From: Brevibacillus_H sp049846925
GTDB lineage: Bacteria; Bacillota; Bacilli; Brevibacillales; Brevibacillaceae
Reading direction: 5' to 3'
Length of the DNA stretch: 64,000 bases
Assembly: GCF_049846925.1 (NCBI RefSeq)
Contig: NZ_JBNCMT010000005.1
Coordinates: 143,372 to 207,371, forward strand
Below the pieces are notes generated by a model. That model searched no databases. It was not told the origin of the DNA and saw only the letters and a list, made by a program, of their open reading frames with translations. Shown piece by piece: positions 18,001-26,527 of the stretch. The position numbers and the translations under genes are program-made. The stretch's first letter is position 1. The number at the start of each line of letters is the position of its first letter.

Positions 18001-21000
18001 GGTGTGTTGTAAATGGTTGTATTATCAGTTAGCTTTGAAAACTTAGATGAAGAAGAAGATGCTCCCATATTTAGCAGATCAGCTTGTGTAATCGTACTTC
18101 CTACCTGGGGCTTAGCCAGGAAGTTAATATCGAACAATGATGGTCTGTTCGGCAACTCCAAGCTATAGCTCAGCTCTCCTTCTTGCGTCCCTTGATAATC
18201 CGCTGGTGACAGGGTGGTATTAATTGCACTTACTTCAACAAGATACTTGGTGTTAAAGTCTCTTGCAATGGATGGAAGGAAACCACCTGGTGTAACCGTA
18301 TCAGGGTTATAAGATTCAAACTGGAATACATAATATGGTTCTGATTCTTTATAGCTCTCGCCTTTGATCACTCTCAATTTGACATGATCCAATGTGACAA
18401 GGACATTACGTGTAGTTGCATCTCGGAAAAGAAGCTTTGCTTCGTAATTAGGTACAACACCATTATCATCAATAGCCTCAAAATTTGCGTCTAACACTGA
18501 ACCAATAAGGTTATTAACGTCTGGTTTTGGAGAACGAGAGTCCCCGTCGAAAGTATTCCCTACCAGTACCATCGCATATCGGGTATCTGTGCCCCCCAAT
18601 GCTCCAGTAACCGGCAAGTTATTTACTGGCATCGTTGCGCCACTGGTTGTCATTGGGTATAAACCGTTCAATGAAATATAGCCATAGTCTTCAAAGAATG
18701 GATCACCCTTGGTTTCAATTCTTACCTTCATCATTGGATTATTCCCTGGGTTGCCAGGCCAGCTCAAACTGGTTTGTAATCCAAGTTGAGAGAGAGTCGC
18801 TCGATAACCATTTGCACTGGTTGAACCATATTTACCCTCTACAACGATGTTACTAGTTACACTGCTTGGAGATCTTCTTAAATCGCCTTTTGGATCTTGG
18901 AAGTAAACCTCAACTGTTTCCTCTTCATCTACTTTATAAGTGCCAAGACTGTTGGCTACAATCGTAGACTTGATAATAGATGGCTGTGTACTGTCAAATG
19001 AACCAGCAACGAAGTAGCCCAGATTGCCTGGCATAAAGCTCACATTTCCTGTTGGTGTGCTAAGGCTGCCTGGTGCGCCTAGACCGAGTTGCCCTTTGAC
19101 AGTTACAGGTTTTCCTCCGCTATTTACGATTGGGGAGAAGGTAGAGGCTGCAAGAAGCTTTCTCACAGTCATACCATCTTTAATTAATGCATTCGGTGGT
19201 GCAATTAAATTTACCATCGATGTTGTAGTAGTTACCTCTTCTGTTGCAATTGCATAAAAGGTGCTTGCACCATCCGATATCTGAATCAGTTCATTTCGTT
19301 TTACTTTATTTGTTGAGGTGAAATTTGCTGATTCAATTTTTAATCTGATTTTCCCATCCATTCCGACGCGTTGATCAGTATCAACAACAACCGGTACAGC
19401 TGCAGGAGTGTAGATAAAATGATCAGGTGCGGCTATAGCCAGCTTTTTAACCACTGTATCATTGGAAAGTACTTTTCCAGAAAGGCCGATCACCGGAAGC
19501 ATCGACACTGATGTATTCGTTGTCGAATCACCCAATTGGCTATTCGTTACTCCATCAGCGGAGGCATATGGTAATCCAGAAATAACATACTCACCACCAA
19601 TTTCCAGCAAATGACCAGAAGAGATGGTATCTGCATTAAAACGCACAACATTACCTTCACTTCCAACGTTTAGGGAAAGTCTAGCATTCGCTTGTGTAAC
19701 CGTACCGTTGAAAGTGGAATTAATTTTCTGAACGCCAATTGTGCGTCCCGTATCATCGCCTAACGATTCTGCACCAGCTTTAGGAGTGTAGGAAATCTTA
19801 AATAAATCATCTCCTAAAGTAAAGGTTGTACCCAATGGAGCATACACCTTCAATGAACTTCCTGTAGGTGAAGGAGTCTGAGCAATAATCGCATAGGTAG
19901 AACCGAATTTTACGAGATCACCTGCAGCCAGACCAAGTGTTGACGCGATTGGCGTACCATCTTGGCGTCGCATGACAACTGTATAAGAGTTATCTGCATT
20001 TATTGACGTTGGAGCAACGGAGATCTCAACTTGACTTGTTGGAACACCCGCAGCATCTAATACACCAGTTGCTGTTTCGTTTGCCCATAATTTTGCATCT
20101 ACGATACGGGCATTCTCTGCAACTGTAGTATCAGGCATACCCACAACATGAATTTGTTCACGTTTCATTGATGGGTTTAGTATGGTTGCTTCTCCATATA
20201 ATGCCCATCGTTTATTGGAATTTGCATTCGTAACTGCATCAAAACTACTCGCATCAATACCAGAACCAACTAATAGAACATCACCTCTGGCTAATGGTGA
20301 TTCATCACTGCGAATTACCAGTTCATCGTAACCTGTAGGATTTTCATCAAGAGTCAAAGCAGCACCAATACCTGGTGATCCATCTTGAGCTGCAAGATTC
20401 TGTTTGAACAACACAAACGGTTTGTTTACTGTTGTGCTGCTTGGTGTTAATGATGTGTTTGACCAAGCACTACGGAATTTTTGAACATCGGCAGAGCCAA
20501 GGGTAATTGTAAATACTTTACTTGTCGCATCCCATTCACCATAGGACTGGTTACTGTTCGAAGGATCCTTTGTATCCAATGCAGGAATCTCTATCACTTT
20601 ACCAGTCACTGAGCCAGGGTTTTCATTTTTTACATAATAGAAACGCATCATCTTGTTGATATCTTCAGCAGTATAATTACTACCATTGTTATCAACAGCT
20701 TTATTGAACTCAATTACAATTTGCTCTTTTTCATCTACATCATTTGTGATTGTTCCAGATGCAACGAAATCCTTCGCCTTCATATAAATGGCGTTCACAC
20801 GAAGGGGAACCTGGTCTGCACTGTAATTGTTTGGCACGATTACGCGACCTTGTAGTTTTACTTTGTCACGGTTGTCAACTGTAGCCATTCCAATAGGGCC
20901 CTTGAAAACATTAAATGGAGAATAATTACGCATTGACTGTGATTTTGTCTCACCGGGATCAACCGTATTATTATCAATCACACCGTCACCGTTGTTATCA

Positions 21001-21806
21001 TACATCAATGTCAATTCTTCATTGTAGAAGGTAATATCTCCGTTGTAATAAACCAAATCACGATAGGTTTCTGAATATTGGTCATCATTTTGCAAGATAA
21101 ATTGCAAACGATTTTTCCCTTGAACCAAGTTCAATCCAGAAGTGATAAAACTGGAATCCGTCGAAGAAACAGAAACTGTAATCCCTGATCTGTTTCCAGT
21201 AGTAACATCAATAACGTTAACTGTTACTTGATTAACGTTTGGCGCTGTACCTTTGATAAAGATTGTTCCTCTAGCAATATGGCTAACATAGTCAGGTGTT
21301 ACAATCGTATCCGACTTGTCCCTGATTCTAAGCTCTTTGCCACTTGTTCCACCAAAAATCGTTAAATTACTCAATGTAGGAGCATCTATATAACTTACAT
21401 AGATTGTTTGGGTTATTGTTGCTCCACCACTGTTACCAGTGAATGTGATACGGTTTAAACCGGCAAACAGTCTTAAACCCACAATCGTCATCTTGGAACC
21501 ATTGACCAAAATACCAGCTCTTGTACTAGAAGTCGACTGATCGACACGTGGCGGATTTACATTCGCGTCAACAATTTGCTCAACTGTATAGTTGATACTA
21601 GCACCGTCAACATTGTTGAGCGTTGCATCCATATCAACCTTGGAGCTGTTATGCTCATAAGGATTGGTTAGTGTTGAGTTGTTCAATTGTTGGTTGTCGA
21701 AATCAATATAGTTCTCGGCGTACGCTATCCCCATAGGAAACGAAGTGACGAGAGTGCCAACCACCATTACGAAGGCTAGCATCACCATTAACGCTTTTCT
21801 AACCAT
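15054..21806 (-). CDS. Giant (2250-residue) secreted surface protein with C-terminal SLH domains
   Basis: The N-terminus is a signal peptide (MVRKALMVMLAFVMVV..., cleavage near AYA-EN). About 2000 residues of beta-rich, Ser/Thr/Asn-rich sequence follow. They include many Ig-like or carbohydrate-binding-like stretches but no domain I can name with certainty. The C-terminus has three SLH repeats (about 2045-2095, 2103-2160 and 2170-2235) with ITRGEFAAMIVRAL, ITREDASVILSRAL and LLRGDASIIMANIM. It is therefore exported and held on the wall through secondary wall polymer. Start: AGGAGGGG seven bases before ATG. Just upstream lies tagO, separated by a terminator, so it is probably transcribed alone. 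No catalytic motif was seen; adhesion or a structural envelope role is inference. Confidence 0.85.
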   Translation of the reverse strand: MVRKALMVMLAFVMVVGTLVTSFPMGIAYAENYIDFDNQQLNNSTLTNPYEHNSSKVDMDATLNNVDGASINYTVEQIVDANVNPPRVDQSTSSTRAGILVNGSKMTIVGLRLFAGLNRITFTGNSGGATITQTIYVSYIDAPTLSNLTIFGGTSGKELRIRDKSDTIVTPDYVSHIARGTIFIKGTAPNVNQVTVNVIDVTTGNRSGITVSVSSTDSSFITSGLNLVQGKNRLQFILQNDDQYSETYRDLVYYNGDITFYNEELTLMYDNNGDGVIDNNTVDPGETKSQSMRNYSPFNVFKGPIGMATVDNRDKVKLQGRVIVPNNYSADQVPLRVNAIYMKAKDFVASGTITNDVDEKEQIVIEFNKAVDNNGSNYTAEDINKMMRFYYVKNENPGSVTGKVIEIPALDTKDPSNSNQSYGEWDATSKVFTITLGSADVQKFRSAWSNTSLTPSSTTVNKPFVLFKQNLAAQDGSPGIGAALTLDENPTGYDELVIRSDESPLARGDVLLVGSGIDASSFDAVTNANSNKRWALYGEATILNPSMKREQIHVVGMPDTTVAENARIVDAKLWANETATGVLDAAGVPTSQVEISVAPTSINADNSYTVVMRRQDGTPIASTLGLAAGDLVKFGSTYAIIAQTPSPTGSSLKVYAPLGTTFTLGDDLFKISYTPKAGAESLGDDTGRTIGVQKINSTFNGTVTQANARLSLNVGSEGNVVRFNADTISSGHLLEIGGEYVISGLPYASADGVTNSQLGDSTTNTSVSMLPVIGLSGKVLSNDTVVKKLAIAAPDHFIYTPAAVPVVVDTDQRVGMDGKIRLKIESANFTSTNKVKRNELIQISDGASTFYAIATEEVTTTTSMVNLIAPPNALIKDGMTVRKLLAASTFSPIVNSGGKPVTVKGQLGLGAPGSLSTPTGNVSFMPGNLGYFVAGSFDSTQPSIIKSTIVANSLGTYKVDEEETVEVYFQDPKGDLRRSPSSVTSNIVVEGKYGSTSANGYRATLSQLGLQTSLSWPGNPGNNPMMKVRIETKGDPFFEDYGYISLNGLYPMTTSGATMPVNNLPVTGALGGTDTRYAMVLVGNTFDGDSRSPKPDVNNLIGSVLDANFEAIDDNGVVPNYEAKLLFRDATTRNVLVTLDHVKLRVIKGESYKESEPYYVFQFESYNPDTVTPGGFLPSIARDFNTKYLVEVSAINTTLSPADYQGTQEGELSYSLELPNRPSLFDINFLAKPQVGSTITQADLLNMGASSSSSKFSKLTDNTTIYNTPFAIEYQVIDPSKDDLNSGQGDLYTDVSKNQGATPTPLATDPPNNFDIQITSTSPSGETVDLTSYNSSSPSSSNVIKYLQSYATGSAHGDAKAAYDVYNSSKDVTGDNRKDDVKRIVLMLKELPFSGTQTLKFTFTYKNGSTTGSYTIERTINYVSGAYVNFDTMYDGQVINRDTTEAKTVLINDIVVRALGKLRGDLRNVDLKDPAVFTMGDVNQKLYLYVNNFEVALQQESVTKPNRFIVDESKTSFETIYDQLKAGENKIVFLYKSNGPNSQDKDIYKKELVIRISSTNIPELPAKDKDIYPYPVEFNLPKKDAKRFPGADGIYSTEEKKLNVYGSFDFLDLGTNRSVIESKLSTLLSGTTPLASNYILEIKRNDGLVWTWDLTKRFADDAGNTYNSGSNITPSGLAVKYVRSTQNFEFVISNQEMPKDGTELVYSIRVYNAGFSGPYAAKNLEISSKVMPYTILRPTKQELAGSINRNYLEVVIEAKGADSVLVDKVQAKQIDFDEDNDGDKEYKDVFKAVIMNLKPNKKNTIKFTITKGTEKTTGQFDIMYAQDNIPGAQWMEPMKASHSVFSGAVQVTFPKDTYLRRMDPKSPNKYKTQVYADHSLLFGIANPDDGVVDRYDYQKVPSSFRTDVSLGKQLLQASFDRQHFILISPMYWVDGGLADDDDTENYDDVKEGFLPHQLPSSDLPNFNKRQDDLMVVPTQRGKIKLNYDKSVVADASMWITVFRFDPDEKTWTNVGGVVDPQKRQVTANFDRFGYYMVAKMSNSFNDISQHSYARNHTEAIYVKGILKPKRDNEFGVDSNITRGEFAAMIVRALQVPLNFDPDHLNFDDVPLAYTADSLYDYRYIETAANMGILRGTTPRVFEPDKPITREDASVILSRALQFKQDTDPAKVTKDLQKLFKDYNLISSYSRAAVLAIAKKKYVNGSPIDEKDPKKGYIFEPSAYLLRGDASIIMANIMKDLKTLPAIQAVR

Positions 21807-21950
21807 GTTTCCCCTCCTAAAATATTTTCTGTGTCAATTTGACAAATTACACGTTCTCTTTTTCTGTTATCGGCAAAACATTGCATCGGTGTTAGTACAA
21901 GCTCGACTTGAACTGACAATTTTTTCGGGGAAAACACAGCATTTCCCAAC

Positions 21951-21983
21951 AAAAAAAGCCACTTTCAGATTCGAAGTGGCTTT
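21951..21983 (-). terminator. Terminator after tagO
   Basis: A 10-bp perfect stem (AAAGCCACTT / AAGTGGCTTT, nine-base loop) continued by a run of seven T on the minus strand, 36 bases after the tagO stop. It isolates the SLH gene downstream. Confidence 0.85.
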
Positions 21984-22018
21984 CTTACGTCTGGTTGGTT
22001 GGGCGCTTCAACAGTCTC

Positions 22019-23125
22019 CTAGTTGCTTCTACGTGCTGTGTTGTACTTCACCTTGATGCGGCGGTAGGTATTAATGACGGGACGATGCTTTCTCCCGATT
22101 AAACCAATGACCTCACTAACCATATGAATGACGAAGAGTAGAACACTTAGAATAACGATGGACAGGATTACAGTTTCATTCGCCTTCGTCAGGAGAATAG
22201 CAGTCAGCCCAAAGAAAATGCTAATGCTGTAGATTACCAGGACTGCTGTGCGGTGAGACAAACCAATTTTCAACAAGCAGTGGTGAAGATGCCCCTTATC
22301 TGGTGCAGAAATTGGCGTTTTGTTGATAATACGGCGAATAATCGCAAAAAATGTATCCCACAGCGGCACACCAAGAACGACAATTGGAATAATAAACGAA
22401 ACGAACAGTGCTTCTTTAAAGCCCATGACAGATAATGCTGCCAAATTGAACCCGAGGAATAACGCACCTGTGTCGCCCATGAAAATGCGTGCAGGGTGAA
22501 AGTTGAAATATAAGAATCCAAGCGTTGCACCCAATAGTACAAAGCAGTACATGGCTACCGTGTAATCTTGCTTAATCAATGCCATAACCGCCATCGTAGC
22601 TGTTGCAATAGCAGATACACCAGCAGACAAGCCATCCAGCCCATCAATCAGGTTGACAGCATTGGTCACCCCGACGATCCAGAACATGGTGATCGGAATC
22701 GCCAGTAAGGCAAGCCATCCATGTGAAAAGTCAAGACTTCCACCAAACGGCAGATTAACAACTCCAATTTTTAAGCCAAACGGGATTGCTACAAGTGCTG
22801 TCCCGATCAATTGACCAATCAATTTCCACTTTGGCGAAAGTTGTAGTTTATCGTCTAACATCCCGACAATTAATACAATGGTTCCACCAAAGAAAATACC
22901 AAGCATTTCTGTTTTATTGAGATATGGAACAAACAAGAAAAACGACACCACATAGCCGATATAAATGGCCAATCCACCCATGCGTGGCATGATTCTCGTA
23001 TGTACCTTACGATGATCCGGGGAATCTACTGCGCCTATTTTTTCGGCCAATCGCTTCACAAACGGTGTTGCTATGAACGCGATGACCATCGCAGTTAAGA
23101 GTCCAAGGATAAATTTAACCACCAT
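22019..23125 (-). CDS. tagO: Undecaprenyl-phosphate N-acetylglucosaminyl 1-phosphate transferase (TagO/WecA family)
   Basis: A 368-residue polytopic membrane enzyme of the MraY/WecA superfamily, with about eleven hydrophobic helices. It carries the family's acidic motifs: DDKLQLSPKWK on the second cytoplasmic loop, NAVNLIDGLDGLSAG, and FMGDTGALFLGF, plus the HLHH loop (GHLHHCLLKIG) that marks polyprenol-phosphate HexNAc-1-P transferases of the WecA/TagO type. It starts wall-polymer synthesis by moving GlcNAc-1-P from UDP-GlcNAc to undecaprenyl phosphate. The gene directly follows tagA on the same strand, which carries out the next step. In S-layer bacteria this route is expected to make the polymer bound by SLH domains; that link is inference. 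Confidence 0.88.
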   Translation of the reverse strand: MVVKFILGLLTAMVIAFIATPFVKRLAEKIGAVDSPDHRKVHTRIMPRMGGLAIYIGYVVSFFLFVPYLNKTEMLGIFFGGTIVLIVGMLDDKLQLSPKWKLIGQLIGTALVAIPFGLKIGVVNLPFGGSLDFSHGWLALLAIPITMFWIVGVTNAVNLIDGLDGLSAGVSAIATATMAVMALIKQDYTVAMYCFVLLGATLGFLYFNFHPARIFMGDTGALFLGFNLAALSVMGFKEALFVSFIIPIVVLGVPLWDTFFAIIRRIINKTPISAPDKGHLHHCLLKIGLSHRTAVLVIYSISIFFGLTAILLTKANETVILSIVILSVLLFVIHMVSEVIGLIGRKHRPVINTYRRIKVKYNTARRSN

Positions 23126-23178
23126 TCCGGTTCCCCTCTCTCTATTCCCTCCCGAGCTTTCGCTGGCAGGCAGTGACC

Positions 23179-23901
23179 CTACAAACGTTTTTGTCTAAAG
23201 ACTGCAAGAATAAACCGAGGTATAGCTAACTGTCTTTTCCATCGAGATGGTTGCTTTAGCAAGCGATACAACCACTCTAGATGCAGGCGTTGCCAGATTT
23301 CAGGCGCCCGCTTCACTGTCCCAGCCAGGACATCAAAACTTCCACCTACACCCATGGCAAGCTTCACACCGAGGCGATCCCAATAATTCGAGATCAGGAA
23401 ATCCGACTTCGGCGCTCCCATTGCCACGAACAGGATATCTGCCTTGCTTGCAGCTATTTGGTCAAAAATCTCTATCTCTTCTTCTGCACGGAAATACCCG
23501 TCAATTGCACCCACGATCTGTGCTTCAGGGTATCTTGCGGCTAACTCTTTGGCTGCACGTTGGTTCACTTCAGGTGCTGCACCTAGTAGAAAAACCTTCC
23601 ACTTCCGTGTGTTTGCTTTTTCCATCAGCGCTTCCAATAATTCAATTCCAGTGACACGTTCCGTAATCGGGTAATTTAAAATTTTAGCGGCGTATACGAT
23701 TCCAATACCATCCGGGACGATATAGGCTTGTTCCACTATGGCTCGAAATCGTTGATCCTCGTTAGCAACCATGACAATTTCGGGATTAGCTGTCACTACA
23801 TGGGTGCGCTCTCCATCCTGTATTCTGGTTGCCAAGTCTGTTACCGTCTCAGTAAAGCCGTTTGTAGTAAACGGAACACCGAGAATTCGTACGACATTCA
23901 T
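23179..23901 (-). CDS. tagA: WecG/TagA/CpsF-family glycosyltransferase
   Basis: A 240-residue peripheral membrane glycosyltransferase (GT26). The family hallmarks are present: THVVTANPEIVMVANED near residue 40, the catalytic aspartate in YIVPDGIGIVYAAK, PITERVTGIEL, the conserved VFLLGAAPEV segment and GAPKSDFLI. The basic C-terminal tail (LLKQPSRWKRQL) is the membrane-anchoring helix region of TagA. It transfers ManNAc to GlcNAc-PP-undecaprenol, the second step in wall teichoic acid or secondary wall polymer linkage-unit synthesis. Ribosome binding site GGAGG is 10 bases upstream. It lies 53 bases upstream of tagO, so the pair is probably co-transcribed. Confidence 0.88.
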   Translation of the reverse strand: MNVVRILGVPFTTNGFTETVTDLATRIQDGERTHVVTANPEIVMVANEDQRFRAIVEQAYIVPDGIGIVYAAKILNYPITERVTGIELLEALMEKANTRKWKVFLLGAAPEVNQRAAKELAARYPEAQIVGAIDGYFRAEEEIEIFDQIAASKADILFVAMGAPKSDFLISNYWDRLGVKLAMGVGGSFDVLAGTVKRAPEIWQRLHLEWLYRLLKQPSRWKRQLAIPRFILAVFRQKRL

Positions 23902-24067
23902 CGTTTTCGTATGCCTCCACCCTCGTTACCGTCTCAGACGTGAAAAAGTACAAAATTGTTTCACCGTAAGCAATTCTACTCCAAAAGAAAAACACATTCA
24001 AGACAAATTCCTCTTGTTCTGGCAAATCCCTAACATTTGGAAGAAATCAGAATGTGTTTATTCGCAC

Positions 24068-24508
24068 TTATTGAATAGCGAAAAGCATATCTCCTTCAGC
24101 AACAACCTTGCCTGCCACACGAGCTACAGCATGTCCTTTGCCAATAGAACCACGAAGTCTTGTCAGTTCTACCTCCAGCTCCAGTTGATCGCCTGGTTTC
24201 ACCTGTTCCTTGAAACGGAAATCGTCGATCCCAGCGAACAAAGCGAGCTTTCCTTTGTTCTCTTCCACACTGAGAACAGCTACTCCACCTACTTGTGCAA
24301 GTGCTTCTACAATGAGTACGCCAGGCATTACCGGATACTGTGGAAAATGACCCTGAAAAAACGGTTCGTTCATGGTAACATTTTTAATCCCTACTGCACG
24401 TTTTCCAACCTGCAAGTCAGTGATACGGTCAACTAGCAAAAACGGATAGCGATGTGGAAGAATTTCCATGATTTGATTAATATCCAGCGTAGTAGTGGTT
24501 GCGTCCAT
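24068..24508 (-). CDS. fabZ: (3R)-hydroxyacyl-ACP dehydratase FabZ
   Basis: A 146-residue hot-dog-fold enzyme. LPHRYPFLLVDRI opens the domain, and the active-site pair is His54 in FFQGHFPQYPVMPG and Glu68 in VLIVEALAQVGG. It dehydrates beta-hydroxyacyl-ACP to trans-2-enoyl-ACP in the fatty acid elongation cycle and acts in the cytoplasm. Length is typical (B. subtilis FabZ about 141). Start: GGGAG with an eight-base spacer. In B. subtilis fabZ (ywpB) also lies just downstream of flhO-flhP, so its place here is ancestral rather than functional. Confidence 0.95.
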   Translation of the reverse strand: MDATTTTLDINQIMEILPHRYPFLLVDRITDLQVGKRAVGIKNVTMNEPFFQGHFPQYPVMPGVLIVEALAQVGGVAVLSVEENKGKLALFAGIDDFRFKEQVKPGDQLELEVELTRLRGSIGKGHAVARVAGKVVAEGDMLFAIQ

Positions 24509-24636
24509 TTGACTAACTCCCTTTCAATTGTCTTATCCTTAATATGGCGTGCATGAACAAGTCAACTTCAACTTACCCTATAGATAATTCCTATTCCTAT
24601 CACTCACAAAAGAGCGGGAACGGGATTAAGATATAG

Positions 24637-24661
24637 GAGCACTTCTGTTTGAGAAGTGCTC
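24637..24661 (-). terminator. Possible weak terminator after the pgsA-like gene
   Basis: A 10-bp perfect stem (GAGCACTTCT / AGAAGTGCTC, five-base loop), but the following minus-strand sequence CTATATCTT has few T. It could be a weak terminator or a transcript-stabilising hairpin between the pgsA-like gene and fabZ. Confidence 0.5.
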
Positions 24662-24684
24662 TTCCCTATTCATTATCTGGACTT

Positions 24685-25221
24685 TTACACTTCTTTTTGA
24701 TCGAGAACCCTGTTTAGCAGGCGAACTTTGACCAGATAAATGGCACTCGTCACGAACGAAAAGGCGATTACCACCCAAAGTGCTGTTTCTCCATTTGGAT
24801 ACTGGAACATGATCAGCGTGAAGACGATGTAAAACAAGACTGTCGTCAATTTGCCGAATGCATTTGCTGGAACCGTTTTCTTGCCACGAAAGTGAAAAAA
24901 TGCAGATGTTACAATCATACCCACATCACGAACAAAAAAGAATAAGAGCGCCCATAAACTGATGCGTTCAGTGATAAAAAATGAAGTGATCACGGTGAGC
25001 ATCATTAATTTGTCTGCCAAGGGATCCATCATTTTTCCGAATTCTGTTACCAACTTGTATTTTCGTGCGATATATCCATCGACGATGTCAGTGATTCCAG
25101 CGAGTATCAAAATGAAGAAAGAAATCTCTACATGATAAGGGAATGGTGAAAAGAATATATACAGGTAGATCGGGATTAACATGATGCGAAAGACAGTTAG
25201 CGAATTCGGTATATTCACCAT
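24685..25221 (-). CDS. pgsA: CDP-alcohol phosphatidyltransferase, PgsA-like
   Basis: A 178-residue integral membrane protein with the full CDP-alcohol phosphotransferase motif D-x2-D-G-x2-A-R-x8-G-x3-D-x3-D: Asp45, Asp48, Gly49, Ala52, Arg53, Gly62, Asp66 and Asp70. The opening NIPNSLTVFRIMLIPIYL is typical of PgsA, which joins CDP-diacylglycerol and glycerol-3-phosphate to make phosphatidylglycerol phosphate. It is a little shorter than B. subtilis PgsA (about 193) and lies away from the usual pgsA-cinA-recA neighbourhood, so it may be a paralogue. Family certain, substrate probable. Start: GGAGGG six bases upstream of ATG. Confidence 0.78.
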   Translation of the reverse strand: MVNIPNSLTVFRIMLIPIYLYIFFSPFPYHVEISFFILILAGITDIVDGYIARKYKLVTEFGKMMDPLADKLMMLTVITSFFITERISLWALLFFFVRDVGMIVTSAFFHFRGKKTVPANAFGKLTTVLFYIVFTLIMFQYPNGETALWVVIAFSFVTSAIYLVKVRLLNRVLDQKEV

Positions 25222-25312
25222 TTATCCCTCCATCTAATTCTGCCGAAAAAGACTGCTTTTTGTATTATACTCTCTAGTTTCCAAAAGCATCAACAAGATT
25301 TAACTAAAGTTG

Positions 25313-25349
25313 GAAAAAGAAAAGAGCCCCTTTGGAACCAAAAGAGCTC
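25313..25349 (-). terminator. Terminator after the EpuA-family gene
   Basis: The minus-strand RNA folds into a 12-bp stem (GAGCUCUUUUGG with CCAAAGGGGCUC, two G-U pairs) with a very tight loop, followed by TTTTCTTTTT. It ends the spoIIID/mbl/flhO/flhP block. Confidence 0.8.
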
Positions 25350-25365
25350 AGGAATGTTCATTTCA

Positions 25366-25611
25366 TTATTTGCCGGTGAATATCAGATCATACATGTGCT
25401 TGTAGGTTTGGACGCTAAAAATCTCAGAAACAGGCTGCTTCCCTAGCACACTGTATCCAATCGCCAACCCTACAGTAAGTGATGCGAACAGAAGAAAAGG
25501 AATCAACAATAGCTTGGCTACCGTGATCATCCAAGGCTTGCCGCCGCCCTTAAAAGAATGCTGTTCTTCTTCCTCCTGAGAAGAGAAACTACGCCCTTCT
25601 ACCTGGTCCAT
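25366..25611 (-). CDS. EpuA-family small membrane protein
   Basis: An 81-residue protein. A charged N-terminal 25 residues rich in Gln and Glu is followed by KPWMITVAKLLLIPFLLFAS and a single transmembrane helix (about 30-52) ending GLAIGYSVLG, then a short outside tail. This pattern matches the EpuA family (often mislabelled as an RNA polymerase beta subunit), common in Bacilli next to mbl/flhOP or murein genes. Function unknown; no enzymatic residue is visible. GGAGGAG precedes the ATG, and it lies 25 bases behind flhP, so it is the last gene of that transcript. Confidence 0.65.
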   Translation of the reverse strand: MDQVEGRSFSSQEEEEQHSFKGGGKPWMITVAKLLLIPFLLFASLTVGLAIGYSVLGKQPVSEIFSVQTYKHMYDLIFTGK

Positions 25612-25636
25612 GAGAGTCTCCTCCGTCTATCCGTAA

Positions 25637-26512
25637 TTAACTACTGCGAATGGAATTGGCAATTCCCATCATCTGATCAGCAATCCCAACAGCCCGTGAG
25701 TTAAGCTGGAATGCCCGTTGAATCACAACCAACTGGGACATTTCATCCTGCAAACTCACGTTGGACATTTCCAAGGCTCCCTGGCGAATCGTAGGGGGAG
25801 TCTTGTTAAAGTTGTATTCAGGACGATTCGGGTCATTTAATACGCTGAACACATTCCCTGGGTTGGTTTCTCCTTCTGGAAGCTCTAAGAGAAATTCATT
25901 ATTCCCTGCTTGAACAAACTTGTCAGCGTTTGGCACTTCCCATAGTGGAATGCGCAACCCGCTGTCACGATCTCCATCAAGTGAAATACTTCCATCCGGC
26001 TCGATCTTGAACTTCTGGTCTTTTGGAATCTCGATCGCAATCCCACGGTCATCTACCAGTACATCTCCTGAAGCAGTGACTAAATTATAAAAAGCCTCTG
26101 GGTCCGCTTCCGAATTCGTTAGACGGAAAGCACCATCTCTTGTCAATCGGTACTCTTCTTTCTGGAGAATTCCATTGTTATCCAGAATACGATGACTCAC
26201 CATAAAAAAGCCATCTCCTTCGATCATCAGATCAGAAGGGATTTCAGTAATTTTAGCTGACCCTTGAGCCATATCAAGTTTTGTGTGGCCAAGCTTTACA
26301 CCACTACCGATCCGCAACCCTTCGGCAGTTGTACGGCGCTGTGCATCCGTATATGGTTGTTCTTTCATTCGATCAGACAACAACTCAGAAAACGTAACAC
26401 TTTTGCGCTTGTACCCATACGTATCGATGTTAGCCATGTTGTTGGAGGTATTGTCAATCGCTTGCTGCATGGTTCGTAGTGCTGACCTGGAAATATTCAG
26501 TGATTGTATCAA
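25637..26512 (-). CDS. flhP: Flagellar hook-basal body protein FlhP
   Basis: A 291-residue axial flagellar protein of the FlgE/F/G family. The N-terminal rod motif (ISRSALRTMQQAIDNTSNNM then ANIDTYGYKRK) and the C-terminal helix (VVIQRAFQLNSRAVGIADQM) form the coiled coil that packs in the rod. The middle carries the F/G repeat region (VLVDDRGIAIEIPKDQKF, GSISLDGD). Translation starts at TTG with GAAGGAGAGG upstream. It lies 15 bases after flhO. In B. subtilis flhO and flhP encode distal rod proteins and are transcribed apart from the main fla/che operon, just behind mbl, the same arrangement as here. Confidence 0.9.
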   Translation of the reverse strand: MIQSLNISRSALRTMQQAIDNTSNNMANIDTYGYKRKSVTFSELLSDRMKEQPYTDAQRRTTAEGLRIGSGVKLGHTKLDMAQGSAKITEIPSDLMIEGDGFFMVSHRILDNNGILQKEEYRLTRDGAFRLTNSEADPEAFYNLVTASGDVLVDDRGIAIEIPKDQKFKIEPDGSISLDGDRDSGLRIPLWEVPNADKFVQAGNNEFLLELPEGETNPGNVFSVLNDPNRPEYNFNKTPPTIRQGALEMSNVSLQDEMSQLVVIQRAFQLNSRAVGIADQMMGIANSIRSS

Positions 26513-26527
26513 TTAGTCCCTCTCCTT

